Positions 35,828 through 43,954 of a stretch of 64,000 bases of DNA are shown here, one piece after another; the stretch's first letter is position 1, and the number at the start of each line of letters is the position of its first letter. The notes under the pieces are model-generated. The model made no database searches. It was not told where the DNA came from and worked only from the letters and a program-made list of their open reading frames with translations. Both the position numbers and the translations under genes were made by a program. Source of the stretch: RGIG3701 sp031553595 (lineage in GTDB: Bacteria > Planctomycetota > Planctomycetia > Pirellulales > Thermoguttaceae); NCBI GenBank assembly GCA_031553595.1, contig JAVBLI010000006.1:1-64000 (forward strand), given 5' to 3'.

Positions 35828-36472
35828 TCATCCACCGATTTCCTTGGCCCAGTTCAGGCCGTCGATGGCGGTTTTGGCGTAAAAGTCGATGCCCGTGCGT
35901 TCCGCCACAAGCGGGCTGGCCGCGGCGCCGCCGATGCAGATTTTCACGGTGTCGCGCAAGCCGGCACTGCAAATCGCCTCCATCGTTTCCGTCACCGATT
36001 TGTAACACGTCGTCAGCAGCAGGCTCATGCCCAGAAACTCCGGGCGGTGCTCGCGGATGGCGGCGACGAACGCTTCCGGGGCCACGTTGACCCCTAGGTC
36101 GACGACGCGAAATCCGTTGCCGCGGAAGACCATCGCGGTGATGTCTTTGCCGATGTCGTGCACGTCGTGCTGCACGGTGCCGATGACGAAGGTTTTCTCA
36201 TCGCGCGGCCCCGCCCCGTCGGCCAAAAGCGGCGTCAGGCGCGTCATCACTTTCTTCATGATCATACCGCCGAACATCAGGTCGGGGATGAAGGCGTCGC
36301 CGGCATTGAAGCGCTCGCCGAGAATCGCCATGCCGACGTTACAAAAGCCGGCGATTTCGTCCGCCGCCACGCCCCCGGCCAGTAATTCATCGATCGCCGT
36401 CTGAACCGCCGGTTCATCACACCGCGAAAGGGCGTCTTTCAGGGTTTCTTCCACAAGTTTCATGTCCGCCAT
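35828..36472 (-). CDS. corrinoid (cobalamin)-binding methyltransferase protein
   Basis: 214 aa, the MtbC/MtaC/MetH-cap type corrinoid protein. The N-terminal four-helix cap (about 1-85, FIPDLMFGGMIMKKVM) precedes a Rossmann B12 domain with the axial His in GTVQHDVHDIGKD, the SxL segment MSLLLTTCY and GG in ICIGGAAAS. It would shuttle a methyl group between a substrate-specific methyltransferase and a UroD/MtaA-type methyltransferase such as that encoded at 37879-39069. GAGGAG precedes the ATG. It is 15 nt downstream of the 57-aa ORF. Confidence 0.93.
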   Translation of the reverse strand: MADMKLVEETLKDALSRCDEPAVQTAIDELLAGGVAADEIAGFCNVGMAILGERFNAGDAFIPDLMFGGMIMKKVMTRLTPLLADGAGPRDEKTFVIGTVQHDVHDIGKDITAMVFRGNGFRVVDLGVNVAPEAFVAAIREHRPEFLGMSLLLTTCYKSVTETMEAICSAGLRDTVKICIGGAAASPLVAERTGIDFYAKTAIDGLNWAKEIGG

Positions 36473-36487
36473 GGGTCGCTCCTCAAG

Positions 36488-36661
36488 TTAAAATGATAGC
36501 AGGCACTGCCAGAAATAATCGTAAGCCTCGGCGTCGTTGATCGCCCAGATGCGGCGAATTTGTTCTTCGTCGCCCTGGATTTCGCCGTAACTGGACTTCG
36601 CTTCGTCCCACGGAATACACACGCCGGGCATCGCGGCAGGGTCTTTTTCGTTTTCGTTCAT
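36488..36661 (-). CDS. 57-aa conserved-looking small protein in the corrinoid locus
   Basis: MNENEKDPAAM then an acidic/aromatic sequence ending AYDYFWQCLLSF. It lies 15 nt before the corrinoid protein gene and 40 nt after the DUF1080 gene on the same strand, so it would be translated from the same mRNA. No convincing Shine-Dalgarno precedes the ATG at 36661; the upstream region is a CCCCTAA tandem repeat. I recognise no family. It could be a subunit or chaperone of the corrinoid system, or a non-functional frame. Confidence 0.5.
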   Translation of the reverse strand: MNENEKDPAAMPGVCIPWDEAKSSYGEIQGDEEQIRRIWAINDAEAYDYFWQCLLSF

Positions 36662-36701
36662 GGTAAGTTTAGGGGTTAGGGGTTTGGGAATGGAGGATGC
36701 G

Positions 36702-37730
36702 TTATTCATCGTACTTGACCCAGATGTTGCGGTACTGAACTTTGTTGCCGTGCCCCTGGAAATAAACGCCGCGAGGCTCGCCGGAGGCGGGTTTGCCGGC
36801 AACCGTGGCGTCCGCGCGTTCGACATTTTCCTGAACGACCACGCCGTTGAGTTTCACGCTGCGGAATTTGGCCGGGGCGGTTTGCTTGCCGTCGGCGTCG
36901 TAAAGCGGAGGCATGAATTCGATGTCGTACGTCTGCCACTGAAGCGGCGGATAGCACATGTTCAGTTTCGGAGCGGAAACGGTGTAAATGCCGCCGCACT
37001 CGTTGTCGGCCCCCTCCCCGCCGAAGGAATCGAGCACCTGGCATTCGAACGATTCGTCGAGATAAACACCGCTGTTGGAGCGGGCCTGGCCGCGGGCATT
37101 GGGCATGTAGGAAAGCATGAACTCGACATGCAGCGTGTAGGGTTTTCGCTCCAGCGGCTTGGAAGTAAACTCCGACCACATCGTACCGGCTTCCTCGTTC
37201 CGGTTGCCGTCTTTCAGCCAGCCTTCGCTTTCGCCGTCGAAGATAACGATCGCGCCTTCCGGAGCTTTCAGGCCAAGCGTGGCGCTTTTGCGTTCGACGC
37301 GCAGAGGGCCTCCTTCATTCGGCTTGGCGACTTCAACCAGCCTGCAGTCTTCGAGTTTCACAGTCGTCGAATAGGGATTCATCTTTTCTCGCTTTCCATT
37401 TGTTTCAGATTCGTTTAAAATGAATTCCAGTTCCGTATTGTTTTTAAACGTCGCGGTTCCGAACGCCCGGACATCGCCTTTTTTCCAACCGTCGCCGGGT
37501 AAACCGCTGGTAAATGCGACGACTTTGAATTTTCCGTCACCCTCGGCGATGATATTCATGCCGGCAGGGCCATCGTCATCATCCTCGACATACTCCCCTT
37601 GAACTTTAAAATCCCGCAGCACGGTCGGGTCTTTGGCGACCTCCTCGCGCGACGTGTATTCCTGGCTTTGCACGGCGCCGGAAAGGGTGAGGGCGAGGGT
37701 CATAAAAATGGGGATAATGATTTTTTTCAT
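36702..37730 (-). CDS. exported DUF1080 (3-keto-disaccharide hydrolase) protein
   Basis: 342 aa. Sec signal MKKIIIPIFMTLALTLSGA. The N-terminal 150 residues are family-specific (TVLRDFKVQGEYVEDDDDG); the C-terminal part is the concanavalin-like DUF1080 domain: IVIFDGESEGWLKDG, YTLHVEFMLSYMP, NSGVYLDESFECQVLDSF, WQTYDIEFMPP, VQYRNIWVKY. Family members hydrolyse 3-keto-glucosides. AGGAG precedes the ATG. It is followed closely by the 57-aa ORF and the corrinoid protein gene, an unexpected pairing. Confidence 0.87.
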   Translation of the reverse strand: MKKIIIPIFMTLALTLSGAVQSQEYTSREEVAKDPTVLRDFKVQGEYVEDDDDGPAGMNIIAEGDGKFKVVAFTSGLPGDGWKKGDVRAFGTATFKNNTELEFILNESETNGKREKMNPYSTTVKLEDCRLVEVAKPNEGGPLRVERKSATLGLKAPEGAIVIFDGESEGWLKDGNRNEEAGTMWSEFTSKPLERKPYTLHVEFMLSYMPNARGQARSNSGVYLDESFECQVLDSFGGEGADNECGGIYTVSAPKLNMCYPPLQWQTYDIEFMPPLYDADGKQTAPAKFRSVKLNGVVVQENVERADATVAGKPASGEPRGVYFQGHGNKVQYRNIWVKYDE

Positions 37731-37764
37731 AATAGGCTCCTGAAATTAAAAAAAAGAATTTACT

Positions 37765-37880
37765 CGCAAAAACAACAGTCCGGAGCGTCAGCGACGGGAT
37801 ATGAATCAGTGGAATATTCTCCAATTCTCGGTACCGTTACGGTGATATCCGGTCGCTTACGCTCCCGGCTGCTGTTTCTT
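37765..37880. repeat. 3'-end hairpin repeat (copy 11)
   Basis: Arms AACAACAGTCCGGAGCGT and ACGCTCCCGGCTGCTGTTTC. Its right end overlaps the TAA of the methyltransferase gene (minus strand, stop 37879-37881). Confidence 0.87.
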
Positions 37881-39069
37881 AATATTCTCCAAATTCCCTC
37901 GCAGCATCACACATCGCCCGCAAATTCTCAATTTTCGTATCATCCTGCATGATCGCCGAAGCGTCGCAAATATAACCGCCATCGCGAGCTACGCCGTCAA
38001 TGACTTTTTTGACAGTTTCGCGAACTTCCGCCGGGGTGCCGAAGGCCAGAAGGTCGTTCGGAATGCCACCGCTGATACAGAATTTCTCCCCCACGGCCCG
38101 GTGCACCTCGAAAATGTCGCCGCGATCGACGTGGTAAACAATACTCTTTTCCGGCAGCTCGGCGACGTACTTCAGGTTCGGATTCCACTCCCCCTCGGCA
38201 TAAAAAAGCGTCTGGATTCCGTCTTTCCACAGTGCTTCGATGATGTGTTTGAGTGTGGGCCAGAAAAACTTTTCAAATTGCGGCGGCGACAAAAACGGTA
38301 CGCAGCCGCGGTGAAGCCAAAGGCCGACGGGAAGTTTTTTCGCTGGGTCGCTGGTTCGTTTCGCCATATAAAGCAGATGCGGCATCAGCGCCTCGCAGGC
38401 GGCCAAAACTTTCTCCGGACGGAAATACATATCCATACACAGTGCCTTATAACCACGAAGTTTGTCGGCCAGGATGTCAAACGGAGCCTTCAGGATGCCG
38501 CAAATGGCGCCGGGAGTACCGGTTTCGCTGCGCATTCGGGCACAGTGCGGGCCGTAGGCGTTAAAATAATTTTTCATCGCGGCCATCCCGGATAAAAGCG
38601 AAATATTATTCGCGTGCGTATTCGGTTCCCCAGGCCCGGTGACGGTATATGTTACTCGCGGAAGCCATTGATCCGCCAGAAACCGTGTGGGATTTCTCGC
38701 CAGCAAATCGTACTCATCTTCCCGCATATTCGCATCCTCCTCCGGCGGTTCCAGATACTGAAACGCCGTCGTGGGCGGAATCTGCACCCCCGGCATGGCA
38801 TAGTATTTAATCCCGGCCGACTGCACGAAACCGCTCCAGACATAAACCATGTTCGCCGGTGTCGCGTCCCAGTCGAAATCCTTGCAGCATTTAATAATGG
38901 CCTCGAAAGCCAGGTTGTAATCCTGCGTCACATCCTGGCACGACATGCCGGCATATACCGCCGTCACCTCTGCCGCGAACGGACGCACCGGCACGCGGTC
39001 GGGTTTTCCGTTTCGCATAGCGGTGTAATAGCGGGTCAAACGTTCTTCATAAAGTTTTTCGTAATTCAT
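37879..39069 (-). CDS. uroporphyrinogen decarboxylase-family corrinoid methyltransferase (MtaA/MtbA-like)
   Basis: 396 aa. The fold starts MNYEKLYEERLTRYYTAM and contains family features: KPDRVPVRPF, YNLAFEAIIKCC, LWLHRGCVPFLSP (Cys as probable zinc ligand), GEWNPNLKYVAELPEKSIVYHVDRGDI, CISGGIPNDLLAFG and GGYICDASAIMQDDTKIENL. The lack of a hemL/hemH context and the B12-binding protein close by argue for methyl transfer rather than heme synthesis. The ATG at 39069 has no strong SD. It is separated from the corrinoid protein operon by hairpin copy 11. Confidence 0.85.
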   Translation of the reverse strand: MNYEKLYEERLTRYYTAMRNGKPDRVPVRPFAAEVTAVYAGMSCQDVTQDYNLAFEAIIKCCKDFDWDATPANMVYVWSGFVQSAGIKYYAMPGVQIPPTTAFQYLEPPEEDANMREDEYDLLARNPTRFLADQWLPRVTYTVTGPGEPNTHANNISLLSGMAAMKNYFNAYGPHCARMRSETGTPGAICGILKAPFDILADKLRGYKALCMDMYFRPEKVLAACEALMPHLLYMAKRTSDPAKKLPVGLWLHRGCVPFLSPPQFEKFFWPTLKHIIEALWKDGIQTLFYAEGEWNPNLKYVAELPEKSIVYHVDRGDIFEVHRAVGEKFCISGGIPNDLLAFGTPAEVRETVKKVIDGVARDGGYICDASAIMQDDTKIENLRAMCDAAREFGEY

Positions 39070-39182
39070 GGGATGTAAGTGGGTTAGGAGTTTGAGGTTA
39101 GAATGTAGTGTAATTCGGCATGTTTCCCTCTTTGTTGCGCAATACGGATATGCCTTTGTCCGCATTTGTTGCATTACTCATG

Positions 39183-39935
39183 TCAGGTGCTTCTTATTGC
39201 AATATATCGTTCGCGTTTTTCATTTTCAAGCCGTGACTGAAATCGATAGCTTCGTCGCATGACCTGGATTGGAAACATCTGTCGGAATAAAATCAACGGC
39301 GAAAAAATGATCCAGAGGCATCTCCCCAAAAAATCGATTCCGGGAATGTTGATGTTCATTTCCAGCCACCCACTGCGAATCCGACGTTTTGCAAGTTCCG
39401 GCGGAAACGGTTTTTTGTGAAAGTCCGGCACTGACTGGCGTGCATGAAAAATATCCATGATTGAGTCGAACGGAAACAAATCCTCGCGTTTCTGCTTTTC
39501 CTGTTTCGAACGCAAAGGCTCGCGAACCCAACGGTTCATTCCCCACGCAAAAACGCCACCCGCAATCCAGGCGATTATCAGCGGCCAATTCATTCCGTAA
39601 ATCCATGCCAGCAGAATAAAAAGAACCAACACTCCACCGGCAGCCACCTGCGTAGCCGACCAATAGCTGTGCCATTGTGTTTCAAGATCGGCGTCGCTGC
39701 GCAGGAACAAAATCATCCGATACATGGCGTTCCACATTTCCTTTTGTGCAACGATCAAATGGTCTTTACAATCGTCATAAAAATACCAGAGGAACACACT
39801 CGCCTCCCGCACTGCTTCGTCGCGGGTTTCAGGGATGGCGTTAATCGCCTCGTCAAACGTGAAAGCCGTTATTTCGTCGTTCATATACGCTTCTATGGCG
39901 GCGACCAATTGATCACGAGCTGGTCTGTCAATCAT
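39183..39935 (-). CDS. membrane protein of unknown function, last gene of the rSAM operon
   Basis: 250 aa from the ATG at 39935 (AAGGAG 9 nt upstream, inside the preceding gene). N-terminal 80 residues are acidic and helical, then two adjacent TM helices (about 86-125, VLVLFILLAWIYGMNWPLIIAWIAGGVFAWG), a basic linker, and a C-terminal hydrophobic patch (FLGRCLWIIFSPLILF). The start overlaps the stop of the GH99-like gene by 8 nt, indicating coupling. I recognise no family. Confidence 0.75.
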   Translation of the reverse strand: MIDRPARDQLVAAIEAYMNDEITAFTFDEAINAIPETRDEAVREASVFLWYFYDDCKDHLIVAQKEMWNAMYRMILFLRSDADLETQWHSYWSATQVAAGGVLVLFILLAWIYGMNWPLIIAWIAGGVFAWGMNRWVREPLRSKQEKQKREDLFPFDSIMDIFHARQSVPDFHKKPFPPELAKRRIRSGWLEMNINIPGIDFLGRCLWIIFSPLILFRQMFPIQVMRRSYRFQSRLENEKRERYIAIRST

Positions 39936-41787
39936 GATATATCTCCTTGTCTGACCGAAACACCGCCCGATAGTTGTAACGATCATTCGGGGCCACATCA
40001 CCATTGATCGTGAAATCGGACCATTCGCCGGTCTGCTGAATGTTGTCGGCCCATTTGAAACGGAGGAATTCCGGTAACTGCGTTTTTCCGGCAGTGAGCG
40101 TTTTGATCGGGATCGCCAGTTCCAGTTCGTTCCCGGCCACACGGCAATCGATTTCCAGCGGCGAATCCCAGACATATTGGTCGCCGACATTTTTTTCCAG
40201 CGTCACGCGCATCACCTGCGAGTTGGCGTCTTTTCCCGGCTCGATTTTCACCGGATTACGATTAACGACAAAATCGTAACCGAGCCAACCTGTCTCGTGA
40301 TTGCCATCAGTATCCAAAAACAACATCATCCAATTTGGCTCTCCGGCACCGACGATCGGATCCTTTGTCCGCACGTAAAAATACACGTTTTCCTCATCAT
40401 AACTCACCTTCGCGGCAATGAGGTCGTTGCGGCCGGTCGTGTTCGTATACCGTGTATCTTTGCCCCAGCCACGCTCGTCACGGCGCACCGGGTCATCGAT
40501 CGTATCACGAAATTCCGGCGAAATATCCATCCAATCATCGAATGCACCGTCGACGGCGATCGGCCGCGGCATGATTTTCCGCACCGGACGTGTTCCTTTG
40601 AATCGGCGGTTGTTCGCGATGAATTGGTAATAATACGCGTCTTCGTGCCCGCCGATCATCGGCTCGATATCGCGGCTGAATTCCGTGTTGAACTGATCAA
40701 CGAACGATACCACGCCGACACCATGGAACGGTGCCGTTTCGTCGAAACGCCCCATGATCCATTCATTCCAGCCGGTGACGAACACGAATTTCGGATCCAG
40801 TTCGAATGCACGCTGCCATTGTTCGGCGAAGTTCTTTCCGGTAAAATCCTGTTCTTCCGACGATGGTTCGCTGCCATCATGAAAGCTGCGGCCGTGCGAA
40901 TGCGGATTACTCAGCACACCGAGCTTGCCGTCGACGGCGTTTTGGGCCGTGCCGACAGCGACCTGTTCAATGACGGGGTTACCGTTTTCGTCGAGTGTGT
41001 AAAATCCGTGCTGCGGGTAAACCTCAAGCCATGCCCATTGGTTCGGATCGGTTGGGCCGACGAAATAATCCGGCTGCGGCTTGCGAAAAGTAAAAAAGTC
41101 CCGTATCTTCGACATTTCTTCATCTTCAGCATCCGCTGGTAGTAAATCCATACCGGCCAGGATCAGCGGCTTGCCGTCCCAGCGATACCAGAGGTCGGCG
41201 TAATCTCCCTTACTGTAAAAGTCTCGCCAGAGTTCGCGAACGACTTTTTGCGGCGACCAGAACGGCGTCAAAAAAGCGATTTGCGGAGCGTGATTACCAG
41301 CCGCACGCACTTCGCTGAACACTTTACATAAAGCTCGATAACTTTCCGGGTACGTGAGCTGGTTCGTCACGTCGAAAATCACGACATCGACTCCGGCGTC
41401 GCCCAGCATCTGCGCGTGTTTGCGAAGCACGCCTTCGTCCTCGCCGACATAATAATGAAAAACCGACTCGCCCCAATGATGCGGAACGTACATCCCTCCC
41501 CACAGCGGACTATCCTTCTTTTGCATCGCGTCAGGGTCCTGCGCAAGAATTTTATTAACATCATACGGCCCTTCCTCGCCATGCCGGCCGTTCCAGAGAA
41601 AATAGAACACGCCGATCTGTTTTTCCTCACGAACCGAACCGGTTTCCTCGAAGGTCGGTAGTGCCCGCCCTAGGCCATCCGTCGCGTCCCAGGTATCACT
41701 CTCGACATCCCAATCCTCCGCCAACACCGAGGGCGATAAAAACTGCAAAACACAAAGGAGGGTAAATATACTGATTGTTTTTTTCAT
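39928..41787 (-). CDS. exported GH99-like TIM-barrel protein with C-terminal CBM9-like domain
   Basis: 619 aa. Sec signal MKKTISIFTLLCVLQFLSPS. The N-terminal barrel (about 55-390) includes QIGVFYFLWNGRHG, HHWGESVFHYYVGED, LGDAGVDVVIFDVTN and FVTGWNEWIMGRFD, resembling GH99/WbsX-like proteins. The C-terminal 200 residues start RPIAVDGAFDDWMDI and have the CBM9-like pattern with ENVYFYVRTKDPI and LDTDGNHETGW, so carbohydrate binding is likely. Substrate is unknown. It follows the radical SAM gene by 25 nt and overlaps the downstream membrane protein gene. Confidence 0.72.
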   Translation of the reverse strand: MKKTISIFTLLCVLQFLSPSVLAEDWDVESDTWDATDGLGRALPTFEETGSVREEKQIGVFYFLWNGRHGEEGPYDVNKILAQDPDAMQKKDSPLWGGMYVPHHWGESVFHYYVGEDEGVLRKHAQMLGDAGVDVVIFDVTNQLTYPESYRALCKVFSEVRAAGNHAPQIAFLTPFWSPQKVVRELWRDFYSKGDYADLWYRWDGKPLILAGMDLLPADAEDEEMSKIRDFFTFRKPQPDYFVGPTDPNQWAWLEVYPQHGFYTLDENGNPVIEQVAVGTAQNAVDGKLGVLSNPHSHGRSFHDGSEPSSEEQDFTGKNFAEQWQRAFELDPKFVFVTGWNEWIMGRFDETAPFHGVGVVSFVDQFNTEFSRDIEPMIGGHEDAYYYQFIANNRRFKGTRPVRKIMPRPIAVDGAFDDWMDISPEFRDTIDDPVRRDERGWGKDTRYTNTTGRNDLIAAKVSYDEENVYFYVRTKDPIVGAGEPNWMMLFLDTDGNHETGWLGYDFVVNRNPVKIEPGKDANSQVMRVTLEKNVGDQYVWDSPLEIDCRVAGNELELAIPIKTLTAGKTQLPEFLRFKWADNIQQTGEWSDFTINGDVAPNDRYNYRAVFRSDKEIYHD

Positions 41788-41812
41788 TAGTAAAACCTGT
41801 CGTTAATATAAT

Positions 41813-42814
41813 CTACGCCCCGATTTCCAGCAACGGATCAAGCGATTCGAGCACCCCACCCACAATATGTGCCGCTTCCCGACAACCGCCGTCGCATTTA
41901 AAGGAATGCTCGCAGCTTAAACAGCTCGGCGGCAGGAACGACTTTTCCGTGAACCGTTTCCAGTACGGGTGTTCTGGCGCCTGGTCAAGTTCGCGCCAGT
42001 GCATCAGACGCTTCTCTGAATGGTTGCATACGCGGATGTACCCGGATGGATCGACGACGAAAAAACCGATGGCGGCGCTGCACCGCGTGCCAACTTTCAG
42101 GCGTTCGTACTTCGCCGGTTCAATGACGCATAACGGCAATTCCGTGCCGACATGGCCGTGGCGATTCGCGGTGGTCAGCACTTCCTCCACGGTGTCGAGC
42201 ATCTCGCGCAACTGCGCGGCGTTCAATTCCATATCGCGGTTTTGCAGCCCGCGTCCGCCGGGCATGAAACGGTTCAAGAGAATCAAATCGGCTCCCGCCA
42301 GCAGCGCCTCCGCGACCGTTTCGAACAGCTCGTCGAGATTGCGATTCGTGACCGTAATGCCGGCGACTGTCGCGATCCCCATGTCATGTGATTTGCGGAT
42401 CCACGCCAGGATGTCTCGCGGGTCGGTGTCGCTGTCGGTATGTTCCATGAACGTCTCCATCCCCGGCAGGCTCATGCTCAACTGCACCTTATGCTCGGCA
42501 CAAAACGCGAGCACCTCGTCGGACATAATCCGTCCGTTGGATAGCAGATGCGTGCTCATCTCCAGCGAAATCGCATGCCGCATAATGTCGAACAGTCCCT
42601 CTTTCAAAAGCGGCTCGCCGCCGGTGAACGCCACGTCACGGATATTCCTGGCCGAGAGCGCGTCGAGCACCGCCTTCCACTCGTCGATACCCATTTCCTC
42701 TTCCACGGGAAACTTGTCCGCGAACCACGGACACGAGCAGAACAGGCACGCGTGATTGCAGCGGTACGTCATTTCCAGCACCGCCGTGCGGGGAAAGGTT
42801 GGGGTAGTAGTCAT
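41813..42814 (-). CDS. radical SAM/SPASM enzyme, putative peptide maturase
   Basis: 333 aa. The [4Fe-4S]-SAM motif CNHACLFC is at Cys19/23/26, followed by AFTGGEPLLKEG (SAM-binding GGE) and VAGITVTNRNLDEL. The C-terminus is SPASM-like: TRCSAAIGFFVVDPSGYIRVCNHS then CLSCEHSFKCDGGCREAA, enough cysteines for auxiliary clusters. SPASM enzymes mostly modify ribosomal peptides (PqqE, MftC, AlbA, anSME). AAGGA precedes the ATG. It is immediately downstream of five AMCY-motif Tat-lipoprotein genes in the same operon, which are the obvious candidate substrates. There is no clear RRE domain, so recognition is unexplained. Confidence 0.88.
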   Translation of the reverse strand: MTTTPTFPRTAVLEMTYRCNHACLFCSCPWFADKFPVEEEMGIDEWKAVLDALSARNIRDVAFTGGEPLLKEGLFDIMRHAISLEMSTHLLSNGRIMSDEVLAFCAEHKVQLSMSLPGMETFMEHTDSDTDPRDILAWIRKSHDMGIATVAGITVTNRNLDELFETVAEALLAGADLILLNRFMPGGRGLQNRDMELNAAQLREMLDTVEEVLTTANRHGHVGTELPLCVIEPAKYERLKVGTRCSAAIGFFVVDPSGYIRVCNHSEKRLMHWRELDQAPEHPYWKRFTEKSFLPPSCLSCEHSFKCDGGCREAAHIVGGVLESLDPLLEIGA

Positions 42815-42854
42815 CGGTCAGTCCTTCTTAACAAAAAATGATGTCGGTTGCATG

Positions 42855-43172
42855 TCAGCGGATTATCGCATAACACATCGCACTGAAAATTTCCTTTTCT
42901 TCCGGCGGCTCCTCCTCGCCAAGTTTTTTCAACTTTTCGGTCAGGTCTTCGCGATTGGCGGCTTTGTCATCCGTCGGGACTTCTTTCGGCGGCGTTGGCG
43001 AAGCGGCATCCTTCTGCACGGAGGCCGGCGGAACCGTCTCGTCTTTCGGCGGCGCGGGCGCGTAGCACATCGCCCCAGGCAGTCTTTCACACCCGGGAAG
43101 AGTCGCCACGGTCGTCGCTGCCAGCACGGTCAGCGCGGATTTTAAAAATTCACGTCGTTCGTTTTCAGTCAT
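42855..43172 (-). CDS. AMCY-motif Tat-lipoprotein, paralogue 1 (two AMCY motifs)
   Basis: 105 aa. Tat-type signal (NERREFLKSALTVLAAT) ending at lipobox-like TLPGC (Cys28). GAMCYAPAPP follows at residues 33-42; after a Pro/Lys/Asp linker, a helical stretch (REDLTEKLKKLGEEEPP) leads to a second SAMCY at 97-101, four residues from the C-terminus (AIIR). The first half resembles paralogue 3, the second the N-terminal module of paralogues 2, 4 and 5, so it looks like a fusion. AAGGAG precedes the ATG. Candidate substrate of the adjacent radical SAM enzyme. Confidence 0.82.
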   Translation of the reverse strand: MTENERREFLKSALTVLAATTVATLPGCERLPGAMCYAPAPPKDETVPPASVQKDAASPTPPKEVPTDDKAANREDLTEKLKKLGEEEPPEEKEIFSAMCYAIIR

Positions 43173-43176
43173 GGGG

Positions 43177-43785
43177 CTACTCCTTGTTTTGTGCTGTAAT
43201 ACCAAACAGTTTTCTTAATCGTTCGACTTCGTTTTTAAGCGGATACTCTTCTCCCTGCATGCCTTCGTAGCGGTCTTTGCCCTGAAGAAAGAGCGCCATG
43301 AGTTCAAGATCATTGGGTTTGTTTAGCTCGACACGGACGGGCTCTGCCTGATCGGGGTACTTGATTTCCAATTGGAATTTTTCTTTTGTCAAACCCGAAC
43401 CGCATGTCAGACAGTGCTCCGGGAGAATTAATTTCGCAGCGACACCCTGATCCTGGATACGCTTTAACGGCACATTGTACTCGCGGAGAATTTCGTCCTT
43501 CTCGCCCACACGCATGGTCTGTCCGCACTCAGGGCAAAGCTTTTCAATCGGGATCGGCTCCCCGGCAATGTCATAGCACATCGCCCCGTATGAGAGATCT
43601 TTCGGCGGACTACTCTCCGCGAGTTTATGCAGGCGTTCGGCCAATTCCTCACGCGTGGGATTTCGTATTTCGGTGGTGTCCGCCAGAGAACTACAGGAAA
43701 CGGTGGACAAAACACCCACGCCAACCGCCCCGGCCAGTGAGGCACCTGCGGCTTTCAAAAATTTACGGCGTTCGTTCTCGGTCAT
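43177..43785 (-). CDS. AMCY-motif Tat-lipoprotein with split zinc-ribbon-like domain, paralogue 2
   Basis: 202 aa. Tat signal NERRKFLKAAGASLAGA and lipobox-like STVSC (Cys31). A helix (REELAERLHKLAESSPP) leads to YGAMCY (Cys70, Tyr71). Then CPECGQTM (84-91) and HCLTCGSG about 45 residues later give two CxxC pairs that could bind one zinc, followed by a conserved beta region (FQLEIKYPDQAEPVRVEL) and a terminal helix (NEVERLRKLFG). ATG 43785 is preferred over 43788 by SD spacing. Its start overlaps paralogue 3 by 23 nt. Function unknown. Confidence 0.82.
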   Translation of the reverse strand: MTENERRKFLKAAGASLAGAVGVGVLSTVSCSSLADTTEIRNPTREELAERLHKLAESSPPKDLSYGAMCYDIAGEPIPIEKLCPECGQTMRVGEKDEILREYNVPLKRIQDQGVAAKLILPEHCLTCGSGLTKEKFQLEIKYPDQAEPVRVELNKPNDLELMALFLQGKDRYEGMQGEEYPLKNEVERLRKLFGITAQNKE

Positions 43786-43951
43786 CATCCTCTCCTTGTG
43801 TCTTTTCATCATCCTGCTTTTCTGACGGCGGAGGCAAAGGCGCGTAGCACATCGCCCCCCATCTGGCACACCCGGGGAGAGTCGTCACAGCTGTCGCTGC
43901 CAGCGCGGCCAGGGTGGCTCTCAAAAATTCACGACGTTCGTTTTGTGTCAT
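43763..43951 (-). CDS. AMCY-motif Tat-lipoprotein, paralogue 3 (minimal form)
   Basis: 62 aa, the smallest member. Tat-type signal NERREFLRATLAALAAT, lipobox-like TLPGC (Cys28), then WGAMCYAPLPPP (Cys35, Tyr36) and an acidic hydrophilic tail (KQDDEKTQGEDDDRERTP). After processing at Cys28 the mature lipopeptide would be only 35 residues with AMCY close to the lipid anchor. AAGGAG precedes the ATG; it overlaps the next gene by 23 nt. Its small size and context make it the best candidate for a RiPP-like product. Confidence 0.78.
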   Translation of the reverse strand: MTQNERREFLRATLAALAATAVTTLPGCARWGAMCYAPLPPPSEKQDDEKTQGEDDDRERTP

Positions 43952-43954
43952 GGG

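Noticed and set aside
37879..39069. HemE (heme biosynthesis uroporphyrinogen decarboxylase)
   Set aside because: Sequence is of the corrinoid-methyltransferase subgroup and a B12-binding protein gene lies in the same locus, with no other heme genes.
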